From an uncultured Bacteroides sp. (GTDB taxonomy: Bacteria; Bacteroidota; Bacteroidia; Bacteroidales; Bacteroidaceae): DNA of 64,000 nt. The stretch lies in contig NZ_OY781098.1 of the NCBI RefSeq assembly GCF_963676325.1, forward strand, positions 20,136 through 84,135, in the 5' to 3' direction. Shown in pieces: positions 49,283 through 59,602 of the stretch; positions within the stretch are counted from its first letter, which is position 1, and each line of letters starts with the position of its first letter. The notes under the pieces were generated by a model. The model had not been told where the DNA came from, did not search any database, and saw nothing but the letters and a program-made list of their open reading frames with translations. A program made the translations under genes and the position numbers.

Positions 49283-52132
49283 ATGAAAACAGATCTATTA
49301 TCCGGCCGACATATTGGCATTGAAGAGAAAGATATGGAACACATGCTCACCACCATTGGCGTAAAAAGCCTCGATGAACTGATAAACCAAACTATCCCTT
49401 CAAATATTCGTTTGAAAAAGCCATTGGATCTTCCTGCTCCAATGACCGAACGTGCTTTTACAGAACATATTTGCAAGTTGGGAGCAAAGAATAAGCTATT
49501 CACTACTTATATAGGTATGGGGTGGTATGACACTATTACTCCTGCCGTGATTCAAAGAAATGTGTTAGAGAATCCGGCATGGTACACCTCTTATACACCT
49601 TATCAGTCGGAAGTTTCTCAGGGACGCCTGGAGGCATTGATGAACTTCCAGACTGTGATTACGGATTTAACCGCCATGCCATTGGCAAATTGTTCCTTGC
49701 TTGACGAGGCAACTGCTGCGGCTGAAGCTGTTACCATGATGTTTGGTCTGCGTTCACGCGATCAGCAGAAGTCGGGCGCCAATGTACTTTTCGTGGATGA
49801 GAAGATTTTTCCGCAGACGCTGGCAGTAATAAATACCCGTGCGGTTCCTCAGGGAGTAGAGGTAAAAACCGGAGATTATAAGACTTTTGAATTTACTCCC
49901 GATGTATTTGGCTGTATGGTTCAGTATCCAAATTCGGACGGTAGTATAGAAGATTACCGCGGATTTACAGAAAAAGCACATGCAGCAGGCTGTAAAGTCT
50001 CTGTGGCTGCCGATATAATAAGTCTGGCTATACTAGTGCCACCCGGCGAATGGGGAGCAAATATTGTTTTTGGCTCTACCCAGCGGTTAGGTATCCCAAT
50101 GTATTACGGAGGTCCTTCTGCTGCATTCTTTGCTACCCGCGATGAATTTAAGAGAAATATGCCTGGCCGTATCATTGGCTGGTCGAAAGATAAATACGGG
50201 AAACTATGCTACCGCATGGCGTTGCAAACACGAGAACAGCATATTAAGCGTGAGAAGGCTACTTCCAATATTTGTACTTCGCAGGCATTGCTTGCCATCA
50301 TGTCGGGATTCTATGCTGTTTACCACGGTGCAGACGGCATGAAGAATATTGCCAGCCGAATTCATCAGACTACAACCTACATCAATAAGGGTCTTAAGAA
50401 GTTAGGCTACAAACAACATAACGAGCAATACTTTGACACTCTCCGTCTGACACTCATCGATCAGGTATCAGCCGAGCAGATTCGCACCTTTGCTCAGAGT
50501 AAGAAAGTAAATCTTAGATATTTTGACAACGGAGATGTGGGTCTTAGTGTAGATGAAACAACTGAGATTCGTGATGTAAATGCACTTCTTACTATTTTCT
50601 CCATAGCGGCTGAGAAGGAGTTTTCTGAAGTCAATTCTATTCCCGAAACTGGCTCTATTAAAGAAACACACAAACGTAAGAGTAAATACCTTGCTCATTC
50701 TGTATTCAAGATGTATCACACTGAAACAGAAATGATGAGATACATTAAACGTTTGGAAAGGAAAGACATTTCATTGGCACATTCAATGATTTCTTTGGGC
50801 TCATGTACCATGAAGCTGAACGCTGCGGTGGAGTTATTTCCGTTGTCGAATCCGGGATTCTCGGGAATTCATCCTTTTGCTCCTGAAGATCAGACAGATG
50901 GCTACAATGAACTTATCTGTCATTTAGCAAAATACCTGAAACAAATCACCGGTTTTGAGGGAGTAAGTTTCCAGCCTAACTCTGGAGCTGCCGGCGAATA
51001 TACCGGACTCCGAGTTATCCGCACTTATCTGATAAGCAAGGGTAAAGGGAATCGTAACAAAGTTTTAATCCCAGCATCAGCTCACGGAACCAATCCGGCA
51101 TCAGCAGTTCAGGCGGGCTTTACCCCGATTATCTGCGCATGTGATGAGTTTGGTAACGTTGATATGGACGATCTTCGTGCCAAGGCAGAAGAAAACCGTG
51201 ATGATCTGGCTGCTTTGATGATTACTTATCCGTCTACTCATGGAATATTTGAAACGGAGATTAAGAATATCTGTGAAATTATTCACTCCTGCGGAGCGCA
51301 AGTCTATATGGATGGAGCAAACATGAATGCTCAGGTTGGTTTCACTAATCCGGGAACCATTGGCGCTGATGTTTGTCATCTTAACCTGCACAAAACGTTT
51401 GCCATTCCTCACGGAGGTGGCGGACCAGGTGCCGGACCTATTTGCGTGGCCAAACATCTGGCTCCTTTCTTGCCCGAACATCCATTCATTGGCGGTTCTA
51501 TGAATACTGTTTCCTCTGCACCTTACGGAAGTGCAGGCATACTCCCAATCACTTACGGATATATCCGCATGATGGGAACCGAGGGTCTGAAGAAAGCTAC
51601 GAGCGTTGCTATTTTAAATGCCAACTATCTGGCTGCCCGTCTGAAGGATACCTATGGCATTGTATATAGAGGTGCGAATGGTTTCGTAGGACACGAGATG
51701 ATTTTGGAATGTCGTAACATATTCCAGGAAACAGGAATATCTGAAAATGACATCGCTAAACGACTGATGGATTACGGTTACCATGCCCCTACTCTGTCGT
51801 TCCCTGTTCATGGCACATTAATGGTGGAACCTACAGAAAGCGAAAGTCTGGCAGAGCTGGATAATTTTGTAGATGTGATGCTTTCCATCTACCAGGAAAT
51901 TCAGGAAGTGAAGGATGGAACTGCCGACAAAGCAGATAATGTTCTGGTAAATGCTCCTCATCCCGAATATGAAGTGGTAGCCGATAACTGGCCGCACGCT
52001 TATTCCCGCGAAAAGGCTGCTTATCCTATTCAATCAGTACGTGATAATAAGTTCTGGATAAACGTAGCACGTGTGGACAACACCCTGGGAGATCGTAAAT
52101 TGCTGACTACAAGATATGAGACTTTCGATTAG
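49283..52132 (+). CDS. gcvP: Glycine dehydrogenase (decarboxylating), P-protein
   Basis: 949 residues, the single-chain form of the glycine cleavage P-protein. It decarboxylates glycine using pyridoxal phosphate and passes the aminomethyl group to the lipoylated H-protein. The PLP Lys704 lies in LNLHKTFAIPHGGGGPG; the N-terminal half contains YTPYQSEVSQGRLEALMNFQ. Full length, no interruption. The other gcv genes are not in the window. Its original terminator is probably the hairpin now at 54067, separated from it by a group II intron. Confidence 0.96.
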   Translation: MKTDLLSGRHIGIEEKDMEHMLTTIGVKSLDELINQTIPSNIRLKKPLDLPAPMTERAFTEHICKLGAKNKLFTTYIGMGWYDTITPAVIQRNVLENPAWYTSYTPYQSEVSQGRLEALMNFQTVITDLTAMPLANCSLLDEATAAAEAVTMMFGLRSRDQQKSGANVLFVDEKIFPQTLAVINTRAVPQGVEVKTGDYKTFEFTPDVFGCMVQYPNSDGSIEDYRGFTEKAHAAGCKVSVAADIISLAILVPPGEWGANIVFGSTQRLGIPMYYGGPSAAFFATRDEFKRNMPGRIIGWSKDKYGKLCYRMALQTREQHIKREKATSNICTSQALLAIMSGFYAVYHGADGMKNIASRIHQTTTYINKGLKKLGYKQHNEQYFDTLRLTLIDQVSAEQIRTFAQSKKVNLRYFDNGDVGLSVDETTEIRDVNALLTIFSIAAEKEFSEVNSIPETGSIKETHKRKSKYLAHSVFKMYHTETEMMRYIKRLERKDISLAHSMISLGSCTMKLNAAVELFPLSNPGFSGIHPFAPEDQTDGYNELICHLAKYLKQITGFEGVSFQPNSGAAGEYTGLRVIRTYLISKGKGNRNKVLIPASAHGTNPASAVQAGFTPIICACDEFGNVDMDDLRAKAEENRDDLAALMITYPSTHGIFETEIKNICEIIHSCGAQVYMDGANMNAQVGFTNPGTIGADVCHLNLHKTFAIPHGGGGPGAGPICVAKHLAPFLPEHPFIGGSMNTVSSAPYGSAGILPITYGYIRMMGTEGLKKATSVAILNANYLAARLKDTYGIVYRGANGFVGHEMILECRNIFQETGISENDIAKRLMDYGYHAPTLSFPVHGTLMVEPTESESLAELDNFVDVMLSIYQEIQEVKDGTADKADNVLVNAPHPEYEVVADNWPHAYSREKAAYPIQSVRDNKFWINVARVDNTLGDRKLLTTRYETFD

Positions 52133-52144
52133 ATAACTTAATCA

Positions 52145-54059
52145 ATCGAGTAGGAGGAAAATGAAATAGTTTCCTCCTATTTCATTTTCCGACCTCTCAC
52201 ACCACCGTACGTGCGGTTCCGCATACGGCGGTTCCTTATTTACGATACATTTTACTGTAATAATCCAACATCATTGGATAACCTGCATTTCGCAATTTAT
52301 CTGTATCAATTGCACAGCTAAGAATCGGGCTGCCAGCTATTCGCCAGTAACCTTTCACATATCCCCATTTCTGAGCATGCCATCTATCAATACCGCAACG
52401 CAATAGATTGGTTATACGAGTACTGACATTCTTCCAACTTTTCCATATACACATACGAAGCCGGCGACGGAGCCATTGATCTATCCTCTTCAGATGATTT
52501 TGCATGTCTGCAAGTTTGAAGTATTCAATCCAGCCACGAATGAATTGATGAAGTTCGTATTTGCGTTTATTGTATCCCATGCCATTACTGCGACCTGTCA
52601 GCTCTTTCAAACGAACTTTCAGTTTCATGTAACTTTTGGAGTGTACAGATAAGCGAAATCCTCCTTTGCTATTATAAAAGGAGTAACCTAAGAACTTCAT
52701 GCCCCGCACATATCCTGCTTTCGTTTTCTCTCGGTTTACCCTCAGGAAGAGGGTTTCTTCGATAAAACAAATGATGTGCTTCATCGTACGACTGGCAGAG
52801 CGTTTACTTTTGCAAAATATCATGCAATCATCTGCATAGCGGACAAATGGATGTCCTCGGCGTTCCAGCTCTTTATCCAGTTCATTGAGCATTATATTGC
52901 TCAGTAGCGGACTAAGGGGACCACCTTGAGGAACTCCCCGACTGCTTTCCTCAAATTTATGACCAATTATAATTCCCGCGCGGAGATATTTATGGATAAG
53001 AGAAATCACTCTCCCATCTTTTATCCTGCGGGAAAGAATTTCTATCAGCTTGCTTTGGTTGACTGTGTCGAAAAAATGCTCCAGATCTAAATCAACCGCA
53101 TATTTATTGCCTGCATTAATATAGTTCTGGGCTGTTCGCAGCGCTTTATGCGCACTGCGTTTCGGACGAAAACCGAAGCTGTTGTTACTGAATTCTCGTT
53201 CATAAATCGGAGATAAAATTTGGGATATGGCTTGTTGAATAAGACGGTCAACTACGGTAGGGATACCAAGCTGGCGCTTCTTGCCATTCTCCTTAGGGAT
53301 TTCTACCCTACGGACTGGATTAGGATGGTAATTACCATCCATTAAAGATGTTACCAGTTCATCTTTATGGAGTTTCAGAAACGGAAGAAGTTCTTCCGTT
53401 TCCATCTTATCGACACCTCCACTGCCACCATTCGATACGACCTGTTTATAAGCCTTGTTCAAATTGGCAGGCGACAAGATACGTTCCAGTAAATCATCTT
53501 TTGTAAAATGCACTTCCGTGAGGTTGTTTTCAGTAATCCCTATAAAAGTCTGCACTCCCGCATAGCATTCGGATTCCGTCCTATTCTTTTGCGGGCAGCT
53601 ATCATTCGTTGCTGATATTTTCTGCATTCTTCCCTTCATAAGGTTACATTCATTTACTTCTCACTTAGATAAGGTTCAGACCTTCCCCGAATGGTCAATC
53701 TAAATCGGGTACTATGTCCTCGGCTGACTTCTCACGACAATTGTTATCCATGTTTCTGAAAAGAAAAGCATCCACACGTCCGTGAGATCTCCCCAGTTAT
53801 TAACTACTACTTTCTTCCCATATATCTGCCGGATTTACTCGCATACATCTATATAGCACAGGACTTTGTTTTAATTAGCAAACTCATCCATGTATTTTGA
53901 GCCTTATATCCGGTTTCTGTTCGTCAGACCGGGAATTTGCCGCAGGCTTCCTTCAGATTCCACTTCGCAATGGACACCCTTGCCGTAAGCTAACACTTCC
54001 AGCTATAATGGCGTGTTCGGGACTTGCACCCTAAAGTAAATAGTTCGTGCTGGGCGAAC
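52145..54059 (-). mobile_element. Group II intron inserted beside a terminator
   Basis: An intron of about 1.9 kb on the minus strand. The 5' end is GTTCGCCCAGCAC (from 54059) followed by GGGTGCAAGTCCCG, typical of bacterial group II domain I although GTTCG deviates from GTGYG. Domain V (about 52197-52235) abuts the RT stop and has the paired CCGTATGCG/CGCACGTACGG. Domain VI (about 52145-52196) has a bulged A in CCTACTCGAT near the 3' end. It lies immediately after the T-tract of the hairpin at 54067-54104, as group IIC introns do. Exact boundaries are uncertain by a few bases. Confidence 0.85.
52236..53639 (-). CDS. ltrA: Group II intron reverse transcriptase/maturase
   Basis: A 467-residue intron-encoded protein. 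The reverse transcriptase domain has GIPTVVDRLIQQAI, FGFRPKRSAH, DLDLEHFFDTV, GVPQGGPLSPLLSNIML and the active site RYADDCMIF (YADD at 268-271). A maturase (X) domain follows (RGWIEYFKLADMQ, LRRRLRMCIWKSWKN). There is no HNH endonuclease domain, which agrees with a group IIC-like element. It is intact, so the intron may still splice and move. Start could be codon 1 or codon 5. Confidence 0.94.
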   Translation of the reverse strand: MKGRMQKISATNDSCPQKNRTESECYAGVQTFIGITENNLTEVHFTKDDLLERILSPANLNKAYKQVVSNGGSGGVDKMETEELLPFLKLHKDELVTSLMDGNYHPNPVRRVEIPKENGKKRQLGIPTVVDRLIQQAISQILSPIYEREFSNNSFGFRPKRSAHKALRTAQNYINAGNKYAVDLDLEHFFDTVNQSKLIEILSRRIKDGRVISLIHKYLRAGIIIGHKFEESSRGVPQGGPLSPLLSNIMLNELDKELERRGHPFVRYADDCMIFCKSKRSASRTMKHIICFIEETLFLRVNREKTKAGYVRGMKFLGYSFYNSKGGFRLSVHSKSYMKLKVRLKELTGRSNGMGYNKRKYELHQFIRGWIEYFKLADMQNHLKRIDQWLRRRLRMCIWKSWKNVSTRITNLLRCGIDRWHAQKWGYVKGYWRIAGSPILSCAIDTDKLRNAGYPMMLDYYSKMYRK

Positions 54060-54066
54060 TAAAATA

Positions 54067-54104
54067 GAGAGCGGGTAGCAAATTCTGGTTTGCTACCCGC
54101 TCTC
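54067..54104. terminator. Strong bidirectional terminator, intron target
   Basis: Perfect 16-bp arms (GAGAGCGGGTAGCAAA and its complement) with a 6-nt loop. On the minus strand it ends the DsrE gene and is followed by TATTTTA, then the intron. On the plus strand it is followed by a T-rich tract and would originally have ended gcvP. Confidence 0.9.
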
Positions 54105-54143
54105 TTTGCTTTATGCAGATGGGTTTTGAATATCTGATATAAA

Positions 54144-54479
54144 TTATATCGTCAGAATCGTTTCACCACTTTTTAAATAACCAGTTAAAGGTTCACCCAT
54201 ATACCGAACATCTACTCCTAGTTTTGTTAATGTGTCTGTAACTCCAAACTTGTCACAGCAGTCTTTACAAGCTTCAACATGCACTCCCTGCCCTAGCATT
54301 TCAAGTACTTCAGTTTGCACCTGAGTATCATTACCTACTAATTTTACAGAGGCTCCCCAGATAATAACATTGACTTCCTGCCACCAATCCCTTCTCTTTG
54401 AGTTGATAACATACATAGATAACATATTAAACACGGTATCCTTATTGTCTGTTGTCCAAAGAATATTAATTTTATTCAT
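54144..54479 (-). CDS. DsrE-family protein
   Basis: A 111-residue soluble protein with the DsrE/DsrF-like alpha/beta fold: INILWTTDNKDTVFNMLSMYVINS at the start, VNVIIWGASVKLV in the middle and VHVEACKDCCDKFGV with three Cys. The Cys cluster lies where sulfur-carrying members hold their active Cys. Sulfur transfer is possible, but no dsr or tus genes are nearby. The terminator at 54067 follows it. Confidence 0.86.
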   Translation of the reverse strand: MNKINILWTTDNKDTVFNMLSMYVINSKRRDWWQEVNVIIWGASVKLVGNDTQVQTEVLEMLGQGVHVEACKDCCDKFGVTDTLTKLGVDVRYMGEPLTGYLKSGETILTI

Positions 54480-54514
54480 AACATTATAATCTATTAGTTA
54501 CAAAATCAGTAAAC

Positions 54515-56329
54515 TCATTTATACATGTAGTACCACCAATAAGTCTTCCCAAAATCACGACGCATTATATTCTTCTCAGACAATGGGTTCTTTTGTTCCT
54601 TCTTCTCTTTCAAATACTTATCAAACTTTTGTTTTGTTTCTGGACTTACATATAACATTGGACCAACATGCAGATAGTTGCATAAAGCAGCAGCTTCTGC
54701 ATAATGTTTTGGTATAGGATTCTTGTAGAACAATTTGTATAGTTTTACTCCCCATGCAAATTTATCAAGCTTTTTATCCAGCAAGGCAGACATCATGTAA
54801 TAGTCGTATGCTACTTTATTATCTATATTCTTGCGATAGAAATTACAAATAAATTTATCATATTTACCTTTAGCAGGACATTCAAAATACTTATCGGACT
54901 GTCGTTTCTTTATATCTCCCAACACTGAATCCTTATTTATAAGGGAATTATCTGCAGAGAACTGATTGAGCTCTTTGGCGAAATCGTTATGATACTGAGT
55001 CTCGCCTAATATACTTGTCGCATTCTTTGTTACATTCAGATGTCCATTCACGGTAGCAATAAGGGCATAATTCTTTAGTGCTCTATAAGAATCTCTCTTA
55101 TTCAGATAATCATTGTTGGCCCATTCAGAAGCTAGATGTCTGGCTCCCAGATTTAAATAAATCATTGGTCCGGCAGGATATGAGATTCCTTCTTTGGTAT
55201 AATCAAAGAACAGTCCGTCCGATTTAAAGTCCTGAGTATATTCAAACATCTTTTCTCCTGCTTTGCCTGAAAGTTCCAAAGCAAAATTGCGAAGTATGGT
55301 CATCTCTCTTGTAGGATGCGGAGCATCTTTTCCAACTCTCAAAGCGCGATCAAAATCGCCCTTCTGAATGGAATTATCAATAGCCATTTCATCTCTGAAA
55401 TCATCATTGGTATTTGCCATACAAGCGGTTGCTGCACAGAACACAATAAACCAAATAAGGTTTGTATAAGTCCACCTAGCATAAGAAATGATTCTGTTGC
55501 CAAAAGGAAAAAAGTGTTGCTTTATAGCTACAAACAGGAAGAAACCTACAAGCAACAGATGTGGCAAAAGACTTTCTTCGCTATGTCCTAATGGGATAGC
55601 AGGATAAACGCCAAACAATACTTGTGAAGCGGTAGCGTGTGGATAGAACACAAACTTTGCTAAAAGGAATGACAAAAGGTACAACCCAATGCAGATTAAA
55701 TAAGTCAGTGTTTTATTCTGATTTCTGACCGACGAATTGCTGCACAAAAGTATGAAAGCAAAGAAATAAAGGGCATAGCTTCCTGATAAAGCAAAGAATA
55801 ACAAAGGAAACAACCAGCATATTGTTATGATACTTTCTGTGGAATCTTTTATTCTACTGAAGAAAAAGTAGCTTAACAATAAGATAGACAGACCTGGTAA
55901 ATAAGTAAACATTGACTCTATATGAGCCACAACATAAAGTGAACGCCCTACATTCGTCATGGCTATCAACAGCAGAAACGAAGGGATGTATGAGAGAACA
56001 AAATACTTCTTGTTAAAATCGAACGATTTATAGACTAGCCACCTTATAAACAACAATAATCCGGTGATTATAAGTGCACCTAGCCATGGATAATACAGAA
56101 ACTGAGTAAGGAAACCTGTAATATAAAGAAGCACTCCCCCCGGTTGACTCATTTTATCAAGGAAGAAAGAGGTGTTATAAACAAAAAGAGAAAAATCCTC
56201 TGTCGTGCTTAATAGATAACGAAAGTTGACAGCTAGATAAACTAAACTGAATATAGTGAAAAGCAGCCCGCTCACAATGGATATGGTGCGGGCTGCTTTC
56301 TTTTCTGAATGCGAGTTATAACTATACAT
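54515..56329 (-). CDS. DUF6057-type integral membrane protein
   Basis: 604 residues. About 11 hydrophobic segments occupy residues 15-330, and the remaining C-terminal part (about 330-604) is soluble and helical, reminiscent of TPR-like repeats (FDRALRVGKDAPHPTREMTILRNFALELSG). The architecture resembles membrane glycosyltransferase-like proteins, but no catalytic motif is visible. It belongs to a Bacteroidota family of unknown function, most likely the one called DUF6057. It ends 36 bp before the DsrE start and begins 10 bp after glgB, suggesting one transcript. Confidence 0.78.
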   Translation of the reverse strand: MYSYNSHSEKKAARTISIVSGLLFTIFSLVYLAVNFRYLLSTTEDFSLFVYNTSFFLDKMSQPGGVLLYITGFLTQFLYYPWLGALIITGLLLFIRWLVYKSFDFNKKYFVLSYIPSFLLLIAMTNVGRSLYVVAHIESMFTYLPGLSILLLSYFFFSRIKDSTESIITICWLFPLLFFALSGSYALYFFAFILLCSNSSVRNQNKTLTYLICIGLYLLSFLLAKFVFYPHATASQVLFGVYPAIPLGHSEESLLPHLLLVGFFLFVAIKQHFFPFGNRIISYARWTYTNLIWFIVFCAATACMANTNDDFRDEMAIDNSIQKGDFDRALRVGKDAPHPTREMTILRNFALELSGKAGEKMFEYTQDFKSDGLFFDYTKEGISYPAGPMIYLNLGARHLASEWANNDYLNKRDSYRALKNYALIATVNGHLNVTKNATSILGETQYHNDFAKELNQFSADNSLINKDSVLGDIKKRQSDKYFECPAKGKYDKFICNFYRKNIDNKVAYDYYMMSALLDKKLDKFAWGVKLYKLFYKNPIPKHYAEAAALCNYLHVGPMLYVSPETKQKFDKYLKEKKEQKNPLSEKNIMRRDFGKTYWWYYMYK

Positions 56330-56338
56330 ATATTATTT

Positions 56339-58351
56339 CTATTCCTTTTTACGCAATACTATAGCAGAACGAGCCGGTATATAAAGTTTCAGCCATTCTT
56401 TCTTTTCACCCTTATAAAGAGCATCAAAGTTTGTAAAATGCGTTATACTATCATCTGTTAATCCGTTGCCGCCAAATTCTTTTGCATCGGAATTTAGAAT
56501 CACTTCGTAAGCTCCTGGTTCTACAAGGAATCCATAATCGGTAAACGACTTAGACGGATTAAAATTAAATACAAAAACAAGGTTTTTACGCTTGTATGCA
56601 AGAATCTGATCACTGTCCTTATGCCATATTTCCTGTATTGGAGTGGCCTGGAAACCTTTTTCTCCCTTGATTATTTCTATCATCCTGGAGTCAAAATCGG
56701 CCAGATAATGATAAGTCAACGTTTTACGGTCTACAAGATCCCACTGACGGCGTGCATATTTGCAGGACCAGTCATTACCTTCACGTGGGAAATCTATCCA
56801 TTCCGGATGACCAAATTCATTTCCCATAAAGTTAAGATACCCTCCGTTGATGGTTGTAGCAGTAACTAAACGAATCATTTTGTGAAGAGCCAGACCGCGA
56901 TTTACTTTGTAGTTCTCCGTTCCTTTTTGCATGTGCCAATACATATCAGCATCAATCAGACGGAAAATAATTGTTTTATCTCCCACCAGTGCCTGATCAT
57001 GGCTTTCGGTATACGAGATTGTTTTTTCATCTTTACGACGATTGGTTACTTCCCAGAAAATGGACGAAGGTTTCCAGTCCTCATCAATCTTTTCCTTGAT
57101 TGTTTTAATCCAGTAATCGGGGATATTCATTGCCATACGGTAATCAAATCCATAGCCACCATCTTCGGGCTTAACAGCAAGTCCGGGCATTCCGGAAACT
57201 TCTTCTGCCACAGATATAGCGTTTGGATTAACCTGATGTATAAGCTTGTTTGCCAGTGTGAGGTAACAGATGGCATTGCCATCCTGATGGCCATTATAAT
57301 AATCATTGTAATCAACAAAAGCTTCTCCCAAGCCATGGCTATAGTATAGCATTGAAGTTACTCCATCGAAACGGAATCCGTCAAACTTATACTCGTCAAG
57401 CCAGAATTTACAGTTTGAAAGCAGGAAATGGATGACTTCATTTTTACCGTAATCAAAGCAGAGCGAATCCCACGCCGGGTGTTCTCTTTTAGCACCCTGA
57501 TAGAAATACTGGCAAGGATCACCGGCAAGGTTACCCAGGCCTTCCACTTCATTTTTCACTGCGTGAGAATGAACAATGTCCATAATTACCGCAATTCCCA
57601 ATCCGTGAGCTGTATCAATTAGTTGCTTCAACTCTTCAGGAGTTCCGAAACGGGAAGATGCAGCAAAGAAGTTAGAAACGTGGTAACCAAAACTTCCATA
57701 ATAAGGATGCTCCTGAATGGCCATAATCTGGATACAGTTGTATCCGGCTTTTACAACCCGTGGAAGTATCTTTTCACGGAATTCATTATATGTTCCAACC
57801 TTTTCCTCCTGCTGAGCCATACCAATATGGCACTCATAGATTAAAAGCGGATCTGTTGTAGGGACAAACGGAGTTTTACTGAATTCAAATTTTTCTTCAG
57901 GACTCCATACCTGAGCGGAGAATATTTTAGTAATATCGTCCTGTACCACGCGTGTAGCCCAGGCCGGAATACGTTCACCTTGTCCTCCGTTCCAGTGAAC
58001 ATTCAGCTTATATAATTCGCCATGATGCAATGCATCGGCCGGTAACTTCAATTCCCATTTACCGTTTCCGATGCGTTGCATTGCATAAGTTTCTTTCTCT
58101 TTCCAGTCACTGAATGTACCAATCATGTAAATCTGAGTGGCATTCGGAGCCCATTCACGGAAAACCCAACCATCATTTGTTCGGTGTAATCCAAAATACA
58201 AATATCCAGTAGCAAAATCCGAGAGATTAGCTTGCCCATTATCAGTTAATTCAGACTCCTTGCTGAGCATATGCTCATAGCGCCCTACTATAGCGTTTTT
58301 GTATGGTTCAAGCCATGGGTCTCTGTCTATTAAATTCAGTGTCTTATTCAT
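56339..58351 (-). CDS. glgB: 1,4-alpha-glucan branching enzyme
   Basis: 670 residues, GH13 family. It adds alpha-1,6 branches to glycogen. An N-terminal CBM48-like domain (about 40-150, GYLYFGLHRTNDGWVFREWAPNA) precedes the barrel with the catalytic nucleophile Asp329 in FRFDGVTSMLYY, the acid Glu in SVAEEVSGMPG and the third Asp in YTESHDQAL. The length matches the shorter, eukaryote-like branching enzymes of Bacteroidota. No glycogen synthase is adjacent in the window. Confidence 0.95.
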   Translation of the reverse strand: MNKTLNLIDRDPWLEPYKNAIVGRYEHMLSKESELTDNGQANLSDFATGYLYFGLHRTNDGWVFREWAPNATQIYMIGTFSDWKEKETYAMQRIGNGKWELKLPADALHHGELYKLNVHWNGGQGERIPAWATRVVQDDITKIFSAQVWSPEEKFEFSKTPFVPTTDPLLIYECHIGMAQQEEKVGTYNEFREKILPRVVKAGYNCIQIMAIQEHPYYGSFGYHVSNFFAASSRFGTPEELKQLIDTAHGLGIAVIMDIVHSHAVKNEVEGLGNLAGDPCQYFYQGAKREHPAWDSLCFDYGKNEVIHFLLSNCKFWLDEYKFDGFRFDGVTSMLYYSHGLGEAFVDYNDYYNGHQDGNAICYLTLANKLIHQVNPNAISVAEEVSGMPGLAVKPEDGGYGFDYRMAMNIPDYWIKTIKEKIDEDWKPSSIFWEVTNRRKDEKTISYTESHDQALVGDKTIIFRLIDADMYWHMQKGTENYKVNRGLALHKMIRLVTATTINGGYLNFMGNEFGHPEWIDFPREGNDWSCKYARRQWDLVDRKTLTYHYLADFDSRMIEIIKGEKGFQATPIQEIWHKDSDQILAYKRKNLVFVFNFNPSKSFTDYGFLVEPGAYEVILNSDAKEFGGNGLTDDSITHFTNFDALYKGEKKEWLKLYIPARSAIVLRKKE

Positions 58352-58374
58352 AGAGATTTTTTTGGATTACTAAA

Positions 58375-58821
58375 TTAAGCCAATACTTTAACGATAACTT
58401 TCTTAACTCCTGTTTCAGTTACACCCGGAGCATGTCCGTCTTCAGGGAAGAAGATGGCAAACATACCTGGCTTAACAGGAATATAGCTTTCTGCCAGTCC
58501 TTCAAAGAAAGTGATATCCTTTTCTTCATTGTAAGCAGCATCAGCAGGTTTACAATCTGCACCTGGAGTATATCCCATGATTTCAACTCCTGAAAGAGGA
58601 ATCTGAATATCAATAAATTTATTATGAGTTTCCAGTTTTGCCTGTTCTTTTGTTTTAGGATTTGTCTGTGCTATGTTAACTACTAAATCTTTACCCTTCA
58701 ACTCAGTCTTTCCAACTTCCATTTCTGAAAGATTATGTGATTTAAGGAATTCTACAGCCTGAGCAAAAAGAGGATTCAAAGAGACATATTTGTCTAAGTT
58801 TTCGATTTTATCTACTACCAT
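58375..58821 (-). CDS. YhcH/YjgK/YiaL family protein
   Basis: A 148-residue cupin-like protein (DUF386). Typical segments are VGKTELKGKDLVVNIAQTNPK, LETHNKFIDIQIPLSGVEIMGY and the metal-binding-type IFFPEDGHAPGV near the end. Relatives are linked to sialic acid and other sugar metabolism (for example EbgC and NanQ anomerases), so a sugar anomerase role is plausible. It lies 23 bp before glgB on the same strand. Confidence 0.9.
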   Translation of the reverse strand: MVVDKIENLDKYVSLNPLFAQAVEFLKSHNLSEMEVGKTELKGKDLVVNIAQTNPKTKEQAKLETHNKFIDIQIPLSGVEIMGYTPGADCKPADAAYNEEKDITFFEGLAESYIPVKPGMFAIFFPEDGHAPGVTETGVKKVIVKVLA

Positions 58822-58852
58822 GATTAATTATTTAGTTGATTAATATAATTTC

Positions 58853-59521
58853 TTATTCGAATTCATCTATAGCGTAATTGGTGAAATCGCAGAAGCGTTT
58901 CAATTGCTTAAATATATCGGATACATTATCCAGCATATATTTATCAGTGAAGAACTCATCGGGTACAGAGCAAGCGCAGGAATAATCTTTGCACTTAAGA
59001 TAATCAATGTATTTAAAGTCTTTTGGGAAACCTTTGGGTGCGGTTTTTAAGAAAGTCTCTCCTACTACAGGGAAATATTTCTTAAAAGCAGGGTCCTCAA
59101 CAATAGATAAGTATTCATCTATATTATCGTAAACCGACTGTCTGAGAGCCTTCAGTATATTAGGTGGGGGACAATAACTTCCTCCAGCCAGAAGACAATT
59201 TCCCAGCTGCAGATGTACGTAATATCCACAATGCTCTGATTTCTTTCCTTTGGCATTTATGTATCCGCCAAAATGTATTTTATAGGGTGTTTTATCGGGT
59301 GAGAAACGGGTATCTCTATATATGCGATATGTGCAGTCCTTTACCTGCACACCTTTTATCTCTTCGTCGAAAAGAGCTATCCGGTCAATAATTACAGCAA
59401 GCAACTGTTCAAATTCAGATTGGGCTTTCAAATAATCTTCCTTGTGTTCATTAAACCACTCACGATTATTATTTGCTGAAAGCTCCTTTAAAAATTGAAA
59501 TATAGTAGGTATATTCATCAC
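58853..59521 (-). CDS. DUF2461 family protein
   Basis: A 222-residue cytoplasmic protein of the TIGR02453 family. Markers are FLKELSANNNREWFNEHKEDY at the start, YRIYRDTRFSPDKTPYKIHFGGYI and YYVHLQLGNCLLAGGSYCPP. The function is not known. Start could be codon 1 or 2 (both Met). A TAnnTTTG promoter lies at 59551. It is probably the first gene of a transcript continuing into the YhcH-family gene and glgB. Confidence 0.9.
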   Translation of the reverse strand: MMNIPTIFQFLKELSANNNREWFNEHKEDYLKAQSEFEQLLAVIIDRIALFDEEIKGVQVKDCTYRIYRDTRFSPDKTPYKIHFGGYINAKGKKSEHCGYYVHLQLGNCLLAGGSYCPPPNILKALRQSVYDNIDEYLSIVEDPAFKKYFPVVGETFLKTAPKGFPKDFKYIDYLKCKDYSCACSVPDEFFTDKYMLDNVSDIFKQLKRFCDFTNYAIDEFE

Positions 59522-59550
59522 TCTAATTTCTTTTTTACACTACAAACTTA

Positions 59551-59558
59551 CAAAAATA
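59551..59558 (-). promoter_or_regulatory. Promoter -7 element for DUF2461 gene
   Basis: TATTTTTG on the minus strand, about 30 bp before the ATG. Confidence 0.55.
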
Positions 59559-59602
59559 TAATTGTTTTAACCTAAAATTTAAAATAAAAAATAGGCTGAC
59601 AA

